61,032 bases of DNA, from the NCBI GenBank assembly GCA_903925005.1, contig CAIYDX010000269.1, positions 1 through 61,032 of the forward strand. Reading direction: 5' to 3'. The position numbers were made by a program, and so were the translations under genes. Each line of letters starts with the position of its first letter. Position 1 is the stretch's first letter. Origin of the DNA: an uncultured Geobacteraceae bacterium (GTDB lineage Bacteria > Desulfobacterota > Desulfuromonadia > Geobacterales > Pseudopelobacteraceae). The notes beneath the pieces are model-generated. The model did no database searches and had not been told where the DNA came from. It saw nothing but the letters and a program-made list of their open reading frames with translations. This document shows positions 27,494 to 37,774 of the stretch, one piece after another.

Positions 27494-29493
27494 GCCACCT
27501 TGCCGTACATACTACGCGCAACCGGTGCGGTCAGGTCGCCGTTCGTGTCGATGCCATACTCGCGATGCGTCGGTTCGAAGAGGTTCTGGCCAACCAACGA
27601 CAGCTCCAGAGTGGGAAGCGGTTTCCAGGCGATCCTGGCATCCATGGTGACATAATCAGGGACACCGGGACCCGGCATCGGCAGCGAGTCGACATAGCGC
27701 AGCCATAATGTACATTTCACATGGCTCGAAAGGTCGGTTGTGGAATGAATGGAGAGCTGATGACGCGGAGCGGTGTCTGCATACATCAGGGATCTGCTTA
27801 AATCCAGGCCATTGGCAATCACCGGTGATGAAGATGTCACTGTAAGATCGAGATACGAGTAGGCCAGGACAAGGTTCATCCAGGTCAGTGGGCGCCAGTC
27901 AATCGCGAGTTCGCCCCCTTTTCCGGTTGCAGTTAAGGCCGGTGCTACATTGATGGGGAAAAACGTCGTCATGGTTCCCTTTTGTACGCCGATCAATGAG
28001 CTGTAATCGTTGTAGAAAAGTGCCAGGTCGAAGGAGAGTGTCTTCAAAGGATGATAACGGTATCCTGCTTCGTAGGCGATCAGCTTTTCCGATGGCACCG
28101 AGGGGGTCCCGACCAGTCGAACCTCGGGTGCATACGGCGGACTGGCAGGGCTGAGCTGTGACGAAATGGTGGTTTCCGATCGCGAAGGGGTGCGTACGGC
28201 ACGGGATACAGCGCCCCAGAAGGTGTGCTGTTCGTTTGGCGTCACGGTCAACCGGGCCGTCGGCAGAACTTCCCACCCGGTAGTGTCATTATGTTCGATG
28301 CGGGACCCAAGAATCAGGTGAATGGTGTCGGGCACCAGCGTTATGTTGTCCTGGAGAAAGGCGCTGTAAAGAGATTGTGTCCTGCTGGTCGGGTTAAATG
28401 CGTAGAGCACACCAAGGTTGCTGTTTATGGAGTCATGAGCCACACGCACCCCGGATCCCCAGACGACCTTCTGCATATCGCCGAGAGCGAATGAATGCTG
28501 CAGTTCCAGATCCCCGGTATCCCACGCATCATGGTAATCGTTATAATCGCTATCGTTTGTCGTGCGGTTATAATAAAGCTGCAGTGAGAACTCCGAGGTA
28601 TCGGAAAGCGTACTTTTCCAGCGCCCCAGCAGGTTTTCCCCCTGAAACCGGGTCGTCAAGGCAAAGTTATTAAAAACATCCCCCTGCAAGGTAAACGAAT
28701 TACGTGATGTCTGATTCCAGTCGGCACGAAAACCACCGCGCTGGTCACGCCAAAATATGTCGGGATCGGGGTTCTTCACAAGTGGCTCACCCTGCCGGTA
28801 AAAATACTTGCCGTACAGCCGTAAGTAGCCATCATCGCCAATCTTCACGCCGTAACGTGATGCGGTAGCCCCCAGCTCCGAGGTGCCTCCGGACGCAGTT
28901 ATCAAGCCTCCCTGCGTGTTCTTGGCGCTTTTTGTCGTGATGTTGATTACGCCGTTGACTGCATTGGTTCCCCACAATGTGGCTCCCGGACCACGGATAA
29001 CCTCGATCTGCTCGATATCTTCCAGCATAATTTCGTTTTCGCTCCAGATAACCCCCGAATACAATGGATCATAGAGGGTGCGCCCATCCTGAAGAACCAG
29101 CAGTTTATTGGAATAGCGTCCGGCAAATCCCCTGATGCCGATTGCCCATTTGTTGACGTCAATTCGGGAAACCTGGACGCCTGGCGCCAATCTAAGTGCT
29201 TCCGGAAGTGAAGTAACTCCCGAATCATGGATATCCTTTGCGGAAATGACATAGATGGCAGCAGCAGTTGTAAAAACATGCTCCGGCTGTTTTGACGCTG
29301 AAAAAGCCTTTACCTGCATCAGGTCTTCAAGGGAATAATCTGCCAATTCGTCTATTGAAGCGGTGTTGTATGTTGCAGCTAGTGCTTCTTGCTGCAGCGC
29401 CTGAAGTAGAAGAAACGCGGTGACAACAGTTGCGATACATAAAAGTGGGGATAAATGTAACGGAAGAATTCTTGGGGAGAATTTACTGGTCAC
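27481..29493 (-). CDS. TonB-dependent outer-membrane receptor
   Basis: 670 residues, GTG start with GGGAGGG upstream, signal peptide ending near residue 39. The plug domain is clear: YVISAKDIHDSGVTSLPEAL, RIDVNKWAIGIRGFAGRYSN, IEVIRGPGATLWGTNAVNGV. A C-terminal beta-barrel ends in an aromatic residue (KVAWSF). Substrate is unknown; these YfiR-linked receptors form a recognisable subgroup with the SLEDLMQVKAFSASKQPE-type N-terminus. First gene of the receptor-YfiR-kinase-activator operon. Confidence 0.93.
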   Translation of the reverse strand: MTSKFSPRILPLHLSPLLCIATVVTAFLLLQALQQEALAATYNTASIDELADYSLEDLMQVKAFSASKQPEHVFTTAAAIYVISAKDIHDSGVTSLPEALRLAPGVQVSRIDVNKWAIGIRGFAGRYSNKLLVLQDGRTLYDPLYSGVIWSENEIMLEDIEQIEVIRGPGATLWGTNAVNGVINITTKSAKNTQGGLITASGGTSELGATASRYGVKIGDDGYLRLYGKYFYRQGEPLVKNPDPDIFWRDQRGGFRADWNQTSRNSFTLQGDVFNNFALTTRFQGENLLGRWKSTLSDTSEFSLQLYYNRTTNDSDYNDYHDAWDTGDLELQHSFALGDMQKVVWGSGVRVAHDSINSNLGVLYAFNPTSRTQSLYSAFLQDNITLVPDTIHLILGSRIEHNDTTGWEVLPTARLTVTPNEQHTFWGAVSRAVRTPSRSETTISSQLSPASPPYAPEVRLVGTPSVPSEKLIAYEAGYRYHPLKTLSFDLALFYNDYSSLIGVQKGTMTTFFPINVAPALTATGKGGELAIDWRPLTWMNLVLAYSYLDLTVTSSSPVIANGLDLSRSLMYADTAPRHQLSIHSTTDLSSHVKCTLWLRYVDSLPMPGPGVPDYVTMDARIAWKPLPTLELSLVGQNLFEPTHREYGIDTNGDLTAPVARSMYGKVAWSF

Positions 29494-29708
29494 GGGTGCC
29501 CTCCCAACTAACGGATTTATTATTTGAGTAAGGTGTCTTTTCGATCAGTGACCTTACCACCCCGCTCAAGCTACCGTCAATGCAATTAAGAAAATTTTTA
29601 CCTGCCGCAAGGTCCTCGGTGGTAGTCAGTAGGGGGAACGTTCTTGCGCACTCTGCATCCTGTAATTAAGCTGTGGCATTATCTCAACTCCTCCAGCTTC
29701 CAGCGCAG

Positions 29709-29909
29709 TTACATCTCCTCAACCTTGTCTCTGGCCCATGGCGTCCGCCGCAGAAATTTCAGACTGGACGGAATGCTCGGGTCATGGGTAAAACAGCGGA
29801 TATCGATGTTCTTCCCCATCTCCTCCCAGCCATACCGCTCCACCAGTTCGGAGAGGATTGTTTTCAAGGTCACTCCGTGCAGAGGATCATTGATGTAATT
29901 TCCGGTCAT
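29709..29909 (-). CDS. DUF2132 (VF530-type) small protein
   Basis: 66 residues, nearly full-length match in pattern to the VF530/DUF2132 family: [52 protein letters not shown]. The family has a small helical fold proposed to bind DNA; its role is unknown. GGAG lies 7 bases before the ATG. Divergent from glnD. Confidence 0.9.
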   Translation of the reverse strand: MTGNYINDPLHGVTLKTILSELVERYGWEEMGKNIDIRCFTHDPSIPSSLKFLRRTPWARDKVEEM

Positions 29910-30107
29910 TTAGTTTCTCCACTTTTGGACTCTACTCGTCACTGCCCATTACAGCGCAACAGTATCATAACGGGGGATGCTGATTAAAGTTGTTTCGCGT
30001 AGTGCTATTGCTTTTGACTCGTTCGTCGGTCTGACGTATAATCCGCCACTCGACCGGTTGCCACTGTCGCCTTCCGCTCTAACTCTCCCTTTACAAGGAA
30101 CATAAGA

Positions 30108-32819
30108 ATGCAATTTTATATCGATCCCTATTTCCCTGATACTATTAATGCTGTTGGCGATGCTGGTATGGCCGGTTTTGACGAAAAGCGCCCGCTCTAT
30201 CTCTCCGGATGCAAAAATTTTCTGGCGAAGTATCGTGAAGAGATTCAACAGCTGCACAGCAACGGGGCAAGCGGTACCGAAGTAACTCATCTCCTTTGCG
30301 ATATGATGGACGAACTGCACAATAAACTGTTCCTTTCCATCATCTATGATCTGAGCGGTGGGGACAGCATGCTTGAACATATCTCTTTGGTAGCGGTCGG
30401 GGGGTATGGCCGTGGCGAGCTGAATCCCTTTTCCGATATCGATATCATGTTTCTGCATAACGGAGTCCTGCCGGTTGCAGTCGTTGAGGATATTGCCCAG
30501 AAACTGCTCTATTTTCTCTGGGATATGAAGCTGGATGTCGGCTATTCGGTACGAAAAATTGCCGACTGTATAGAAATGGCGGCGGCTGACGGCACCGTCA
30601 AAACCGCGCTGATGGATGCACGGTATCTTTCCGGCAGCCGTCAGTTGTTTGCAGATCTGACCAAGGTTATTTTTAGCCAGATCCTCCCCAAGTCGAGTGA
30701 CTCTTTCATAAAGGAAAAAGTGGCTGACATGAAGAGCCGCCGTGAAAAGTACGGCTCCACGGTCTATCTGCTGGAGCCGAACCTGAAAGAAGGGGAGGGA
30801 GGACTCCGCGACCTGCAAACCGCTATCTGGGTGACACGAGTAAAGTACAAGTTCACCGATCTGCGTGAGCTGATCATCAAGGGTATCGCCAATGATGAAG
30901 AGCTGGAAATTTATCACGCGGCTCTTGACTACCTCTGGCGCATCCGCAATGAGCTGCATTATTTCAACGGTCGCAAAAATGATCAGCTGACCTTTGATGC
31001 CCAGGTTCACCTGGCCGGTTTTCTGGGGTACAAAGACAGTGGCCGGGTGCTGGCGGTGGAAGATTTCATGAGGGATTACTACCGTCATGCCAACAAGGTT
31101 GAGCATTTCACCTCCAGCATGATATCGCGTTGCATCTGGCGCGATGAGGGGGCACTTAAGATATTGGGTTATTTTGTCCGGAGACCGGTAGGGGACGGCT
31201 GTTACGTGCTAAAGGGAGAATTGATCGTTCCGGATGAGTCGATTGTAGAGAAAAATCCGGGTATCATGATGAAGTTTTTCGAACTGGCCCAGAAACATGG
31301 TGTCACTCTCGGTGTTCGGGTCAAGGGGGTGATCAGGAAAAATCTCGCCCTTATCAATGACAAGTTTCGCCGCAACCGAGAGGTCAACCTGTCATTTATC
31401 AACATCCTGCGTTCAACCAAGGGTGTCGCCAATACGCTGCGCTTGATGCATCACCTGGAGTTTTTGAACCGCTTTATTCCCGAGCTGGAGCATATTTACT
31501 GCAAGGTTCAGCACGACATGTACCACATCTACACGGTTGACATTCACACCCTTTTTGCCGTCGAACAGACCGAAAAAATGCTGAATGGCGAGTTTAAGGA
31601 GAATATGCCGCTCCCCTGCATGATCGCCTCCGAGATCGGCAAGCCGGAACTGCTGATTCTGGCAGTGCTCTTTCATGACATTGGCAAGGGGTCGGGAGGT
31701 GGCCATGCCGAGAAGGGGGCGGCCATGATTCCGACGATTGCCCGCCGCATCGGGCTTTCCCGTGAAGACAGCGAACGGCTGGAATTTCTGGTCCGGCAGC
31801 ATCTGTTGTTCGCCCATATTTCCCAGCGTCGCGATCTTAACGATGAAAAGATGATTGCCCAGTTTGCTCGTCAGATGGAAACCAGCGAGAATCTCAAGAT
31901 GCTCTATCTGCTGACGGTTGCTGATGTGCGTGCGGTCGGGTCGGACGTCTGGACAACCTGGAAGGCGTCGCTGTTTCAGGAATTATTTGAGAAGGCCTTC
32001 GGCATTCTCGATCGGGGAGGATTCCAGCTGGAGGCCAGCAGTGAGCGGGTCAGTTCCGTCATCAAGAAGGTTACCGCTTTTCTGGATGGCGAATTCCAGG
32101 CTGAAAAGGTTCGGCACGAGCTAAAGGCGATGCCGGTGCGGCTCCTCCTTTCCAATTCCGCCCAGTTTGTTGCGGAACAGGTTCGCCTGTTGCTGGGGCT
32201 GGAACTGTCCGATATCCTGCTGCGCCTCACCCATCAGCCTGAGAGCGGCTATTCCGAATACACGATCTGCGCTCACGATATGCCGGGGTTATTGTCCCGG
32301 ATTACCGGTGTCATGGCTGCCAACGGCATAAATATTCTCGGGGCTCAGATCAATACCAGCAAGAACGGCAAGGTTCTGGATGTCCTGCAGGTCAATTCGC
32401 CGCAGGGAAATCTGGTCACCGATGCGGCGCGCTGGGAGAAGATCGAGCAGGACATGCGCCAGGTTATACATGGCGAAGTTCAGGTATCGTCACTGGTTGC
32501 CAAGCGCAAACGTCCGACTTTGTTGACGGTTCGTCCGGCGCCGCGCTTTGCGACCAAGGTCGATATCGATAATGAGGTTTCCGAAGAGTATACCGTCATC
32601 GACATCCTGACGCACGACAAGGTCGGGCTGCTCTATCTGATAACCAGCACTTTGGCGGAAATGGGACTGTATATCGGCGTTTCCAAAATCTCCACCAAGG
32701 TTGATCAGGTGGCCGACGTATTCTATGTCCGGGATATTTTCGGCCACAAGATTACCGCTCCCGAGAAATTGAGCGAGATCTGCGGTAAGCTGATGACTGC
32801 GATTGATGAGTGGGTGTAA
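30108..32819 (+). CDS. glnD: [Protein-PII] uridylyltransferase / uridylyl-removing enzyme
   Basis: 903 residues, full-length GlnD, the nitrogen sensor that uridylylates PII when glutamine is low and removes UMP when it is high. Domains: nucleotidyltransferase with GGYGRGELNPFSDIDIMFL (near residue 93), a PII-uridylyltransferase helical region, HD hydrolase with LFHDIGKGSGGGHAEKG (near 520), and two C-terminal ACT domains (HDMPGLLSRITGVMAANGIN and HDKVGLLYLITSTLAEMG) that sense glutamine. AAGGA lies 8 bases before the ATG. Confidence 0.97.
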   Translation: MQFYIDPYFPDTINAVGDAGMAGFDEKRPLYLSGCKNFLAKYREEIQQLHSNGASGTEVTHLLCDMMDELHNKLFLSIIYDLSGGDSMLEHISLVAVGGYGRGELNPFSDIDIMFLHNGVLPVAVVEDIAQKLLYFLWDMKLDVGYSVRKIADCIEMAAADGTVKTALMDARYLSGSRQLFADLTKVIFSQILPKSSDSFIKEKVADMKSRREKYGSTVYLLEPNLKEGEGGLRDLQTAIWVTRVKYKFTDLRELIIKGIANDEELEIYHAALDYLWRIRNELHYFNGRKNDQLTFDAQVHLAGFLGYKDSGRVLAVEDFMRDYYRHANKVEHFTSSMISRCIWRDEGALKILGYFVRRPVGDGCYVLKGELIVPDESIVEKNPGIMMKFFELAQKHGVTLGVRVKGVIRKNLALINDKFRRNREVNLSFINILRSTKGVANTLRLMHHLEFLNRFIPELEHIYCKVQHDMYHIYTVDIHTLFAVEQTEKMLNGEFKENMPLPCMIASEIGKPELLILAVLFHDIGKGSGGGHAEKGAAMIPTIARRIGLSREDSERLEFLVRQHLLFAHISQRRDLNDEKMIAQFARQMETSENLKMLYLLTVADVRAVGSDVWTTWKASLFQELFEKAFGILDRGGFQLEASSERVSSVIKKVTAFLDGEFQAEKVRHELKAMPVRLLLSNSAQFVAEQVRLLLGLELSDILLRLTHQPESGYSEYTICAHDMPGLLSRITGVMAANGINILGAQINTSKNGKVLDVLQVNSPQGNLVTDAARWEKIEQDMRQVIHGEVQVSSLVAKRKRPTLLTVRPAPRFATKVDIDNEVSEEYTVIDILTHDKVGLLYLITSTLAEMGLYIGVSKISTKVDQVADVFYVRDIFGHKITAPEKLSEICGKLMTAIDEWV

Positions 32820-32865
32820 AGGAAAGATGAAAGTTGAGGGATGAGGGATGAGAATGTTTTTTTAA

Positions 32866-32924
32866 CTCATCTCTCATCGGTTTTATCTCATCTCTCATCA
32901 GGCCTCACTCACTCATCTCTCATC
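32866..32924. repeat. Three direct repeats CTCATCTCTCATC
   Basis: Perfect 13-base copies start at 32866, 32887 and 32912. An opposite-sense GAGGGATGAGGGATGAG stretch lies just upstream (about 32837-32852), so the region between glnD and the next gene can fold on itself. It could act as a transcript end or simple repeat; no T-tract typical of a terminator follows the folded part. Confidence 0.6.
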
Positions 32925-32944
32925 AGAAGTTTAAAGGGGTCTGC

Positions 32945-33883
32945 GTGGAAGAGTTTATAAAGATAGTCCTACAGTCCGGGAAAACGGCGCTCGATCTGGG
33001 GCTCTACGTATTGCTGCCGGTGCTGGTAGTTATGATGGCGCTGATGAAGGTAGTCGAGGCCCGTGGCATCCTAGCGCTGGTTGCCCGTCTCGTACAGCCG
33101 GTTTTGCGGCTTTTCGGTGTTCCTGGCGCCGGGGCGTTTGCCATCATGCAGTTGCTGTTTGTCAGCTTTGCCGCGCCGTTGGCTACTCTTGCGATTATGG
33201 AGAAGGACGGCACCTCACGGCGGCGGATCGCTGCGACGCTGGCGATGGTTTTCACGATGTCTCAGGCCAATGTGGTCTTTCCGATGGTTGCGGTTGGGCT
33301 GAATCTTGGCGTTATCCTGTTGACCTCCCTTGCCGGAGGGCTGGCTGCCGCGGCCCTGACCTATTACCTGTTTGCCCGTTCGGCCGGTGACGACGGCTTA
33401 CCTGCCGAGAATTTTGTCACTGTAACCGGCAAGGAACGTAAAAGCACGACCCTCAACCTGATGATCGTCGGTGGCCAGGAGGCGGTTCAGGTCATCCTCG
33501 GCGCTATTCCGATCCTGATTCTGGCCATCTTTCTGGTGAACATCCTCAAAACCACCGGCGCCATTGCTTTGGTTGAGACGGCGCTGTCACCTCTGTTCTC
33601 TCTGATCGGATTTCCGGCCGTAGCCGTGCTGCCGCTGGCCACCAAGTATCTTGCCGGTGGCACGGCCATGATGGGGGTCACCCTGAATCTGCTCAAGGAG
33701 GGGGCCATAACGACTCTGGAGCTTAACCGCATGGCCGGTTTTCTCACCAATCCCTGCGATCTGGTCGGAGTGGCGGTTTTGATTTCGGCCGGCGCCCGCT
33801 CGGCATCGGTTGTCAGGCCGGCAATAGCCGGTGCGGCGGTAGGTATCCTGATTCGCGGAGTGCTGCATCTGCTGATTTTTTGA
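32945..33883 (+). CDS. Nucleoside recognition (Gate) domain membrane protein
   Basis: 312 residues, GTG start at 32945 with AAAGGGGT upstream. Eight or so membrane helices and two Gate-type repeats are seen; the motif MSQANVVFPMVAVGLN in the first half and TNPCDLVGVAVLISAG in the second are typical of Gate/nucleoside-recognition proteins related to SpmA/SpmB and FeoB gates. Transport substrate unknown. It follows glnD in the same direction with 125 bases between. Confidence 0.8.
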   Translation: MEEFIKIVLQSGKTALDLGLYVLLPVLVVMMALMKVVEARGILALVARLVQPVLRLFGVPGAGAFAIMQLLFVSFAAPLATLAIMEKDGTSRRRIAATLAMVFTMSQANVVFPMVAVGLNLGVILLTSLAGGLAAAALTYYLFARSAGDDGLPAENFVTVTGKERKSTTLNLMIVGGQEAVQVILGAIPILILAIFLVNILKTTGAIALVETALSPLFSLIGFPAVAVLPLATKYLAGGTAMMGVTLNLLKEGAITTLELNRMAGFLTNPCDLVGVAVLISAGARSASVVRPAIAGAAVGILIRGVLHLLIF

Positions 33884-34019
33884 ACTAGTGTTAACATAAA
33901 AGCGGTATTTTTCGCTCATCTGCTTGCTTTGCTTTTCTGCGCCGTCAGTCGGCGCAGGTACAGAATAAGCTCCTGATTTTGAGTGTCCAATGAATTGAAA
34001 TAACCGGAGGTCAGTTCCA

Positions 34020-37000
34020 ATGATCAGAAAAATATCGCTACTATCCCGGTTGGTCGGCGGTTTCTCGCTACTGCTGCTGCTCACCGTCGGCATAGGCGTC
34101 TGGGGAATCTACGAAATCACTGTCTTGGCCGAGATTTCGCGCAAGATCAACTATCACCCCTTTACGGTATCCAATACGGTACGCGACATCAGTTCCGACT
34201 TGAAAACGATTCGGATCGAATATCTCATGCTGATGTTGTCTGATAAGCCTGAGGACATTGACAAGACCGCAGAACATCTCTCGGCCATGGACCTGGAGCT
34301 GCATAAAAAATTCCGGCTGGCTGGCGAGCGCTACCTTGGTCCGAAAGATGATTTTCAGCACTTGCACAAGGACTATGAGAGTTGGAAGACAAGCGTGCAG
34401 CACATGCTATCCCTGCTCAGGCAGGGTAAACTGGCGGATGCCAGGAAATTCAGGCTGGACACGGTCATACCGCAGGCCGAGGAGTTGACTCAGGCGGCTG
34501 ACACGATAATCGCGTTTTCCACCAACAGGGCCACCCGCTTTATGGAAGAGGCCCAGGCGAGACATGACCGCGCCATCCGAGTTCTGGGACTGATGATCGG
34601 GCTGGCTTTTATTCTGTGTGTTGTGGTTTCCTACATCGTCATCCGCAGTATCAGCGGCCCGGTAGGGCGTCTGATCGAACTTTTAAGCAACATGGCCATG
34701 GGGCGCGAGTTAAAGGAACAGCCCGTAAAGTATAACGATGAGATCGGCCAGATGGAGCACTCCTTCAATGCTTTGATCGCCTCCAACAACCTGGTTGTGG
34801 GACAGGCCCGTTCCATCGACGCCGGAAACTATTCGCTGGAAGTCAAACTGCGATCCGAAGAAGACACCCTGGGGCTCTCGCTGGCCAGCATGACATGGAC
34901 CCTGGCTGAGAGACAGCGGGAAAATCAGGCCGAAAACTGGCTTAAATCAGGGCAGAATCTGTTGAATGACAATATGAGCGGCAACCAGGAGTTGCAATAT
35001 TTAGCAACGGCGGTGATAGGCTTCCTGGCGAAAAGATTGCACAGCCGGGCCGGTTGTCTCTACCTGTTGGATGAAAAGACGAACCTTCTCCGGTTCCAGG
35101 GAGGCTATGCCATCCAAGACGACGATGCATCGGTTGAGATTGCCATCGGCAAGGGACTTGTCGGACAGGTGGCAGCAGACCGTAGCATGCTTGTGATCAA
35201 TGATATTCCCGATAATTATCTCCGCGTTGTCTCGGCCTTGGGTGACGCACCGCCACGCCACCTGATGTTGGTCCCCTTTCTGTTCGAGGAGCGCCTGTTG
35301 GGTGTGTTTGAGCTTGCTTCTCTGGAACCCTTCAACGAGCTTGAACAGGAATTCGTCTCACGTATCCAATCCACACTCGGCTCTGGCTTCAACATTGCCA
35401 TGGCGCGTCGGAAGATGCAGGAACTGCTGCAGACCACCCTCAGTCAAGCTGGGGAATTGCAGCTGCAACAGGAAGAGTTGGCTGCCATCAACGAGGAACT
35501 GGAGGAGCAGACTCAATCTCTCAAAATCTCGGAACTGCTTCTAAAGGAGCAGCAGGAGGAACTCAGGGCCTCCAACGAAGAGTTGGAGGAGAAAACTCAG
35601 GGCCTGGAGTTGCAGCGGGAGCAAATTCTGCAGAAGAACCGTGAACTGGAGGCGATCCAGCTGGAATTGGAACTGAAGGCACACGAACTGGAGCAGGCCA
35701 GCCAGTACAAATCCGATTTTCTGGCAAACATGTCCCATGAACTGCGCACTCCCCTCAACAGCCTGCTGATCCTCTCCCGCGACCTGATGGATAACCGCGC
35801 CGGCAACCTGAGCTCACAGCAGGTGGAGTCAGCCGAGGTGATCGTAAAGAGCGGCATGGATCTGCTCAACCTGATCAACGACATCCTCGATCTAGCCAGG
35901 ATCGAAGCCGGACGCATGGATCTGGTCCTGGAAGAGCTGTCTTTGAATGACCTGACAGACACCCTCAAGGCACGACTGATTCCACAGTTCCGTAAAAAGG
36001 GGATCGACCTGCACGTGCTTATCGACGATAGCGCACCGGAAAGCATCCTCAGCGATCAGCAACGGCTGGAGCAGATCCTGAATAATCTGCTCTCCAATGC
36101 ACTCAAGTTTACCGAACAGGGGAGTGTGGAAGTCGTCTTCACAAGTCTTGACAGCAATAGCGTTCAGGAACCGGAACTGGTCATTTCGGTACGGGACACC
36201 GGCATCGGTATCCCGGCTGAAAAGCTGGAAGGGATTTTCGATTCGTTCAGGCAGGCCGATTGTGGCACCGCACGCCGCTACGGCGGCAGTGGACTCGGAC
36301 TGGCTATCGCCCGTAATCTGGCCAAATTGCTGGGAGGCAGCATAAGTGTGGAAAGCAAACTTGGAGCCGGTACGACCTTCTCCCTGCACGTGCCTTTGCG
36401 CATGGTGCCGCAGTCGGTAACCGCGTCGCCGGCCTTACCGCCGGCACCGCAGAGCCTGCAACTGCGCGCTACTCCGCTCCATGAATCGGCCGCTGTCGCC
36501 GATGATCGCACCACTCTGTCCAAAGAAGATCGCTGTATCCTGATCATAGAGGATGACCCGGACTTTGCGGCCATCCTGAGGGACGTCAGTCGCGACTCGA
36601 ATTTCAAGGTTATCTGTGCTCTCTCCGGTGAGGAGGGGTTGACCTTGGCCAGGGAACATATCCCCACTGCCGTCATACTCGATTTGCGACTACCCGGCAT
36701 GAACGGCTGGCAGGTACTCAAGACCCTCAAAGCCGACACGAAGCTGCGTCATATCCCGGTGCACATCATCTCCTGCGAACCCGCTACTCACGAAGCCTGC
36801 ACTTTGGGTGCTGTGGGTTTCCTCACCAAACCGGCCACCCGCGTGGAACTGGAGCAAAGTCTCAAAAATCTGGAGACGGTCATCGCGAGGAACATTAAGG
36901 AACTGCTTCTGGTGGAGGACGACGACAGTCTGCGTCTCAGTCTCCAACGCTTGATTACCCACGAGGACATTGTCATCACCCCTGCGGCCAGCGGGGCTGA

Positions 37001-37694
37001 AGCCCTTGCAGCACTAGGAGAAAAAACCTTCGACTGCATGGTGCTGGACCTGGGGCTGCCGGACATGAGCGGCTTCGAGCTCCTGAAGCGCCTGCGTAAC
37101 GATGAACGTTGCGCCATGCTGCCGGTAATCGTATATACCGGCCGTGAACTTTCTCGCGAGGAGGAACGCGAACTCAGGCACATCTCCGAATCGATCATTG
37201 TCAAGGGGGCCAGATCCGAAGAACGCCTGGTGGATGAGACCGCCATCTTCCTGCATCGCGTGGTGAGCAACCTGAACAAAAGCCAACAGCAGTACATTAT
37301 CAACCTGAATGACCGTAACTTCTACCTGCAGGACAAGATAGTGCTGCTGGTGGACGACGATATGCGCAACATGTTTGCCTTGTCCAGTGTCCTTGAAAAG
37401 CGGGGTTTGAAGGTGATCAAGGCGGAGGATGGCGCCAAAGCGCTCTCGATTCTGAAGGGAGGGGCACATGCGGACATCATCCTGATGGACATCATGATGC
37501 CGGGGCTGGACGGTTACCAAACCACGGCCGCCATCCGGGAAATCGGGATCAAAATCCCTATTATCGCCCTGACCGCCAAAGCGATGAAGGAGGACCGGGA
37601 TAAGTGTCTGGCAGCCGGAGCCGACGACTATCTCTCCAAACCGGTGGATATGGATCGGCTGATATCGATGATGAGGGTCTGGCTGTATGCATAG
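34020..37694 (+). CDS. Large hybrid histidine kinase with GAF and three receivers
   Basis: 1224 residues. Order: membrane helix (about 11-31), four-helix-bundle periplasmic sensor, second helix (about 188-210), HAMP, GAF (about 320-455), long Gln/Glu/Leu-rich coiled coil (to about 560), HisKA with SHELRTPLN, HATPase with GGSGLGLAIARN, then three receivers (VILDLRLPGMNG; CMVLDLGLPDMSG; IILMDIMMPGLDG). GGAGG precedes the ATG by 9 bases. It is followed by cheR, cheB and a second hybrid kinase, so it probably controls a CheR/CheB-modulated pathway without a classical methyl-accepting receptor. Confidence 0.93.
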   Translation: MIRKISLLSRLVGGFSLLLLLTVGIGVWGIYEITVLAEISRKINYHPFTVSNTVRDISSDLKTIRIEYLMLMLSDKPEDIDKTAEHLSAMDLELHKKFRLAGERYLGPKDDFQHLHKDYESWKTSVQHMLSLLRQGKLADARKFRLDTVIPQAEELTQAADTIIAFSTNRATRFMEEAQARHDRAIRVLGLMIGLAFILCVVVSYIVIRSISGPVGRLIELLSNMAMGRELKEQPVKYNDEIGQMEHSFNALIASNNLVVGQARSIDAGNYSLEVKLRSEEDTLGLSLASMTWTLAERQRENQAENWLKSGQNLLNDNMSGNQELQYLATAVIGFLAKRLHSRAGCLYLLDEKTNLLRFQGGYAIQDDDASVEIAIGKGLVGQVAADRSMLVINDIPDNYLRVVSALGDAPPRHLMLVPFLFEERLLGVFELASLEPFNELEQEFVSRIQSTLGSGFNIAMARRKMQELLQTTLSQAGELQLQQEELAAINEELEEQTQSLKISELLLKEQQEELRASNEELEEKTQGLELQREQILQKNRELEAIQLELELKAHELEQASQYKSDFLANMSHELRTPLNSLLILSRDLMDNRAGNLSSQQVESAEVIVKSGMDLLNLINDILDLARIEAGRMDLVLEELSLNDLTDTLKARLIPQFRKKGIDLHVLIDDSAPESILSDQQRLEQILNNLLSNALKFTEQGSVEVVFTSLDSNSVQEPELVISVRDTGIGIPAEKLEGIFDSFRQADCGTARRYGGSGLGLAIARNLAKLLGGSISVESKLGAGTTFSLHVPLRMVPQSVTASPALPPAPQSLQLRATPLHESAAVADDRTTLSKEDRCILIIEDDPDFAAILRDVSRDSNFKVICALSGEEGLTLAREHIPTAVILDLRLPGMNGWQVLKTLKADTKLRHIPVHIISCEPATHEACTLGAVGFLTKPATRVELEQSLKNLETVIARNIKELLLVEDDDSLRLSLQRLITHEDIVITPAASGAEALAALGEKTFDCMVLDLGLPDMSGFELLKRLRNDERCAMLPVIVYTGRELSREEERELRHISESIIVKGARSEERLVDETAIFLHRVVSNLNKSQQQYIINLNDRNFYLQDKIVLLVDDDMRNMFALSSVLEKRGLKVIKAEDGAKALSILKGGAHADIILMDIMMPGLDGYQTTAAIREIGIKIPIIALTAKAMKEDRDKCLAAGADDYLSKPVDMDRLISMMRVWLYA

Positions 37695-37774
37695 CAGATT
37701 GGCCGACTGTCCTGCTGCTTTGCGCGGTTTTTGCCTGCCATATTGAAGTATTAATCCGTTTTTTGGGATGATTC

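Noticed and set aside
29949..31106. Minus-strand frame of 385 codons opposite glnD
   Set aside because: Overlaps the nucleotidyltransferase part of glnD, no ribosome site or recognisable motif.
32866..32924. CRISPR-like array
   Set aside because: Only three 13-base units with short unequal spacers of 8-12 bases, no cas genes; a simple repeat.
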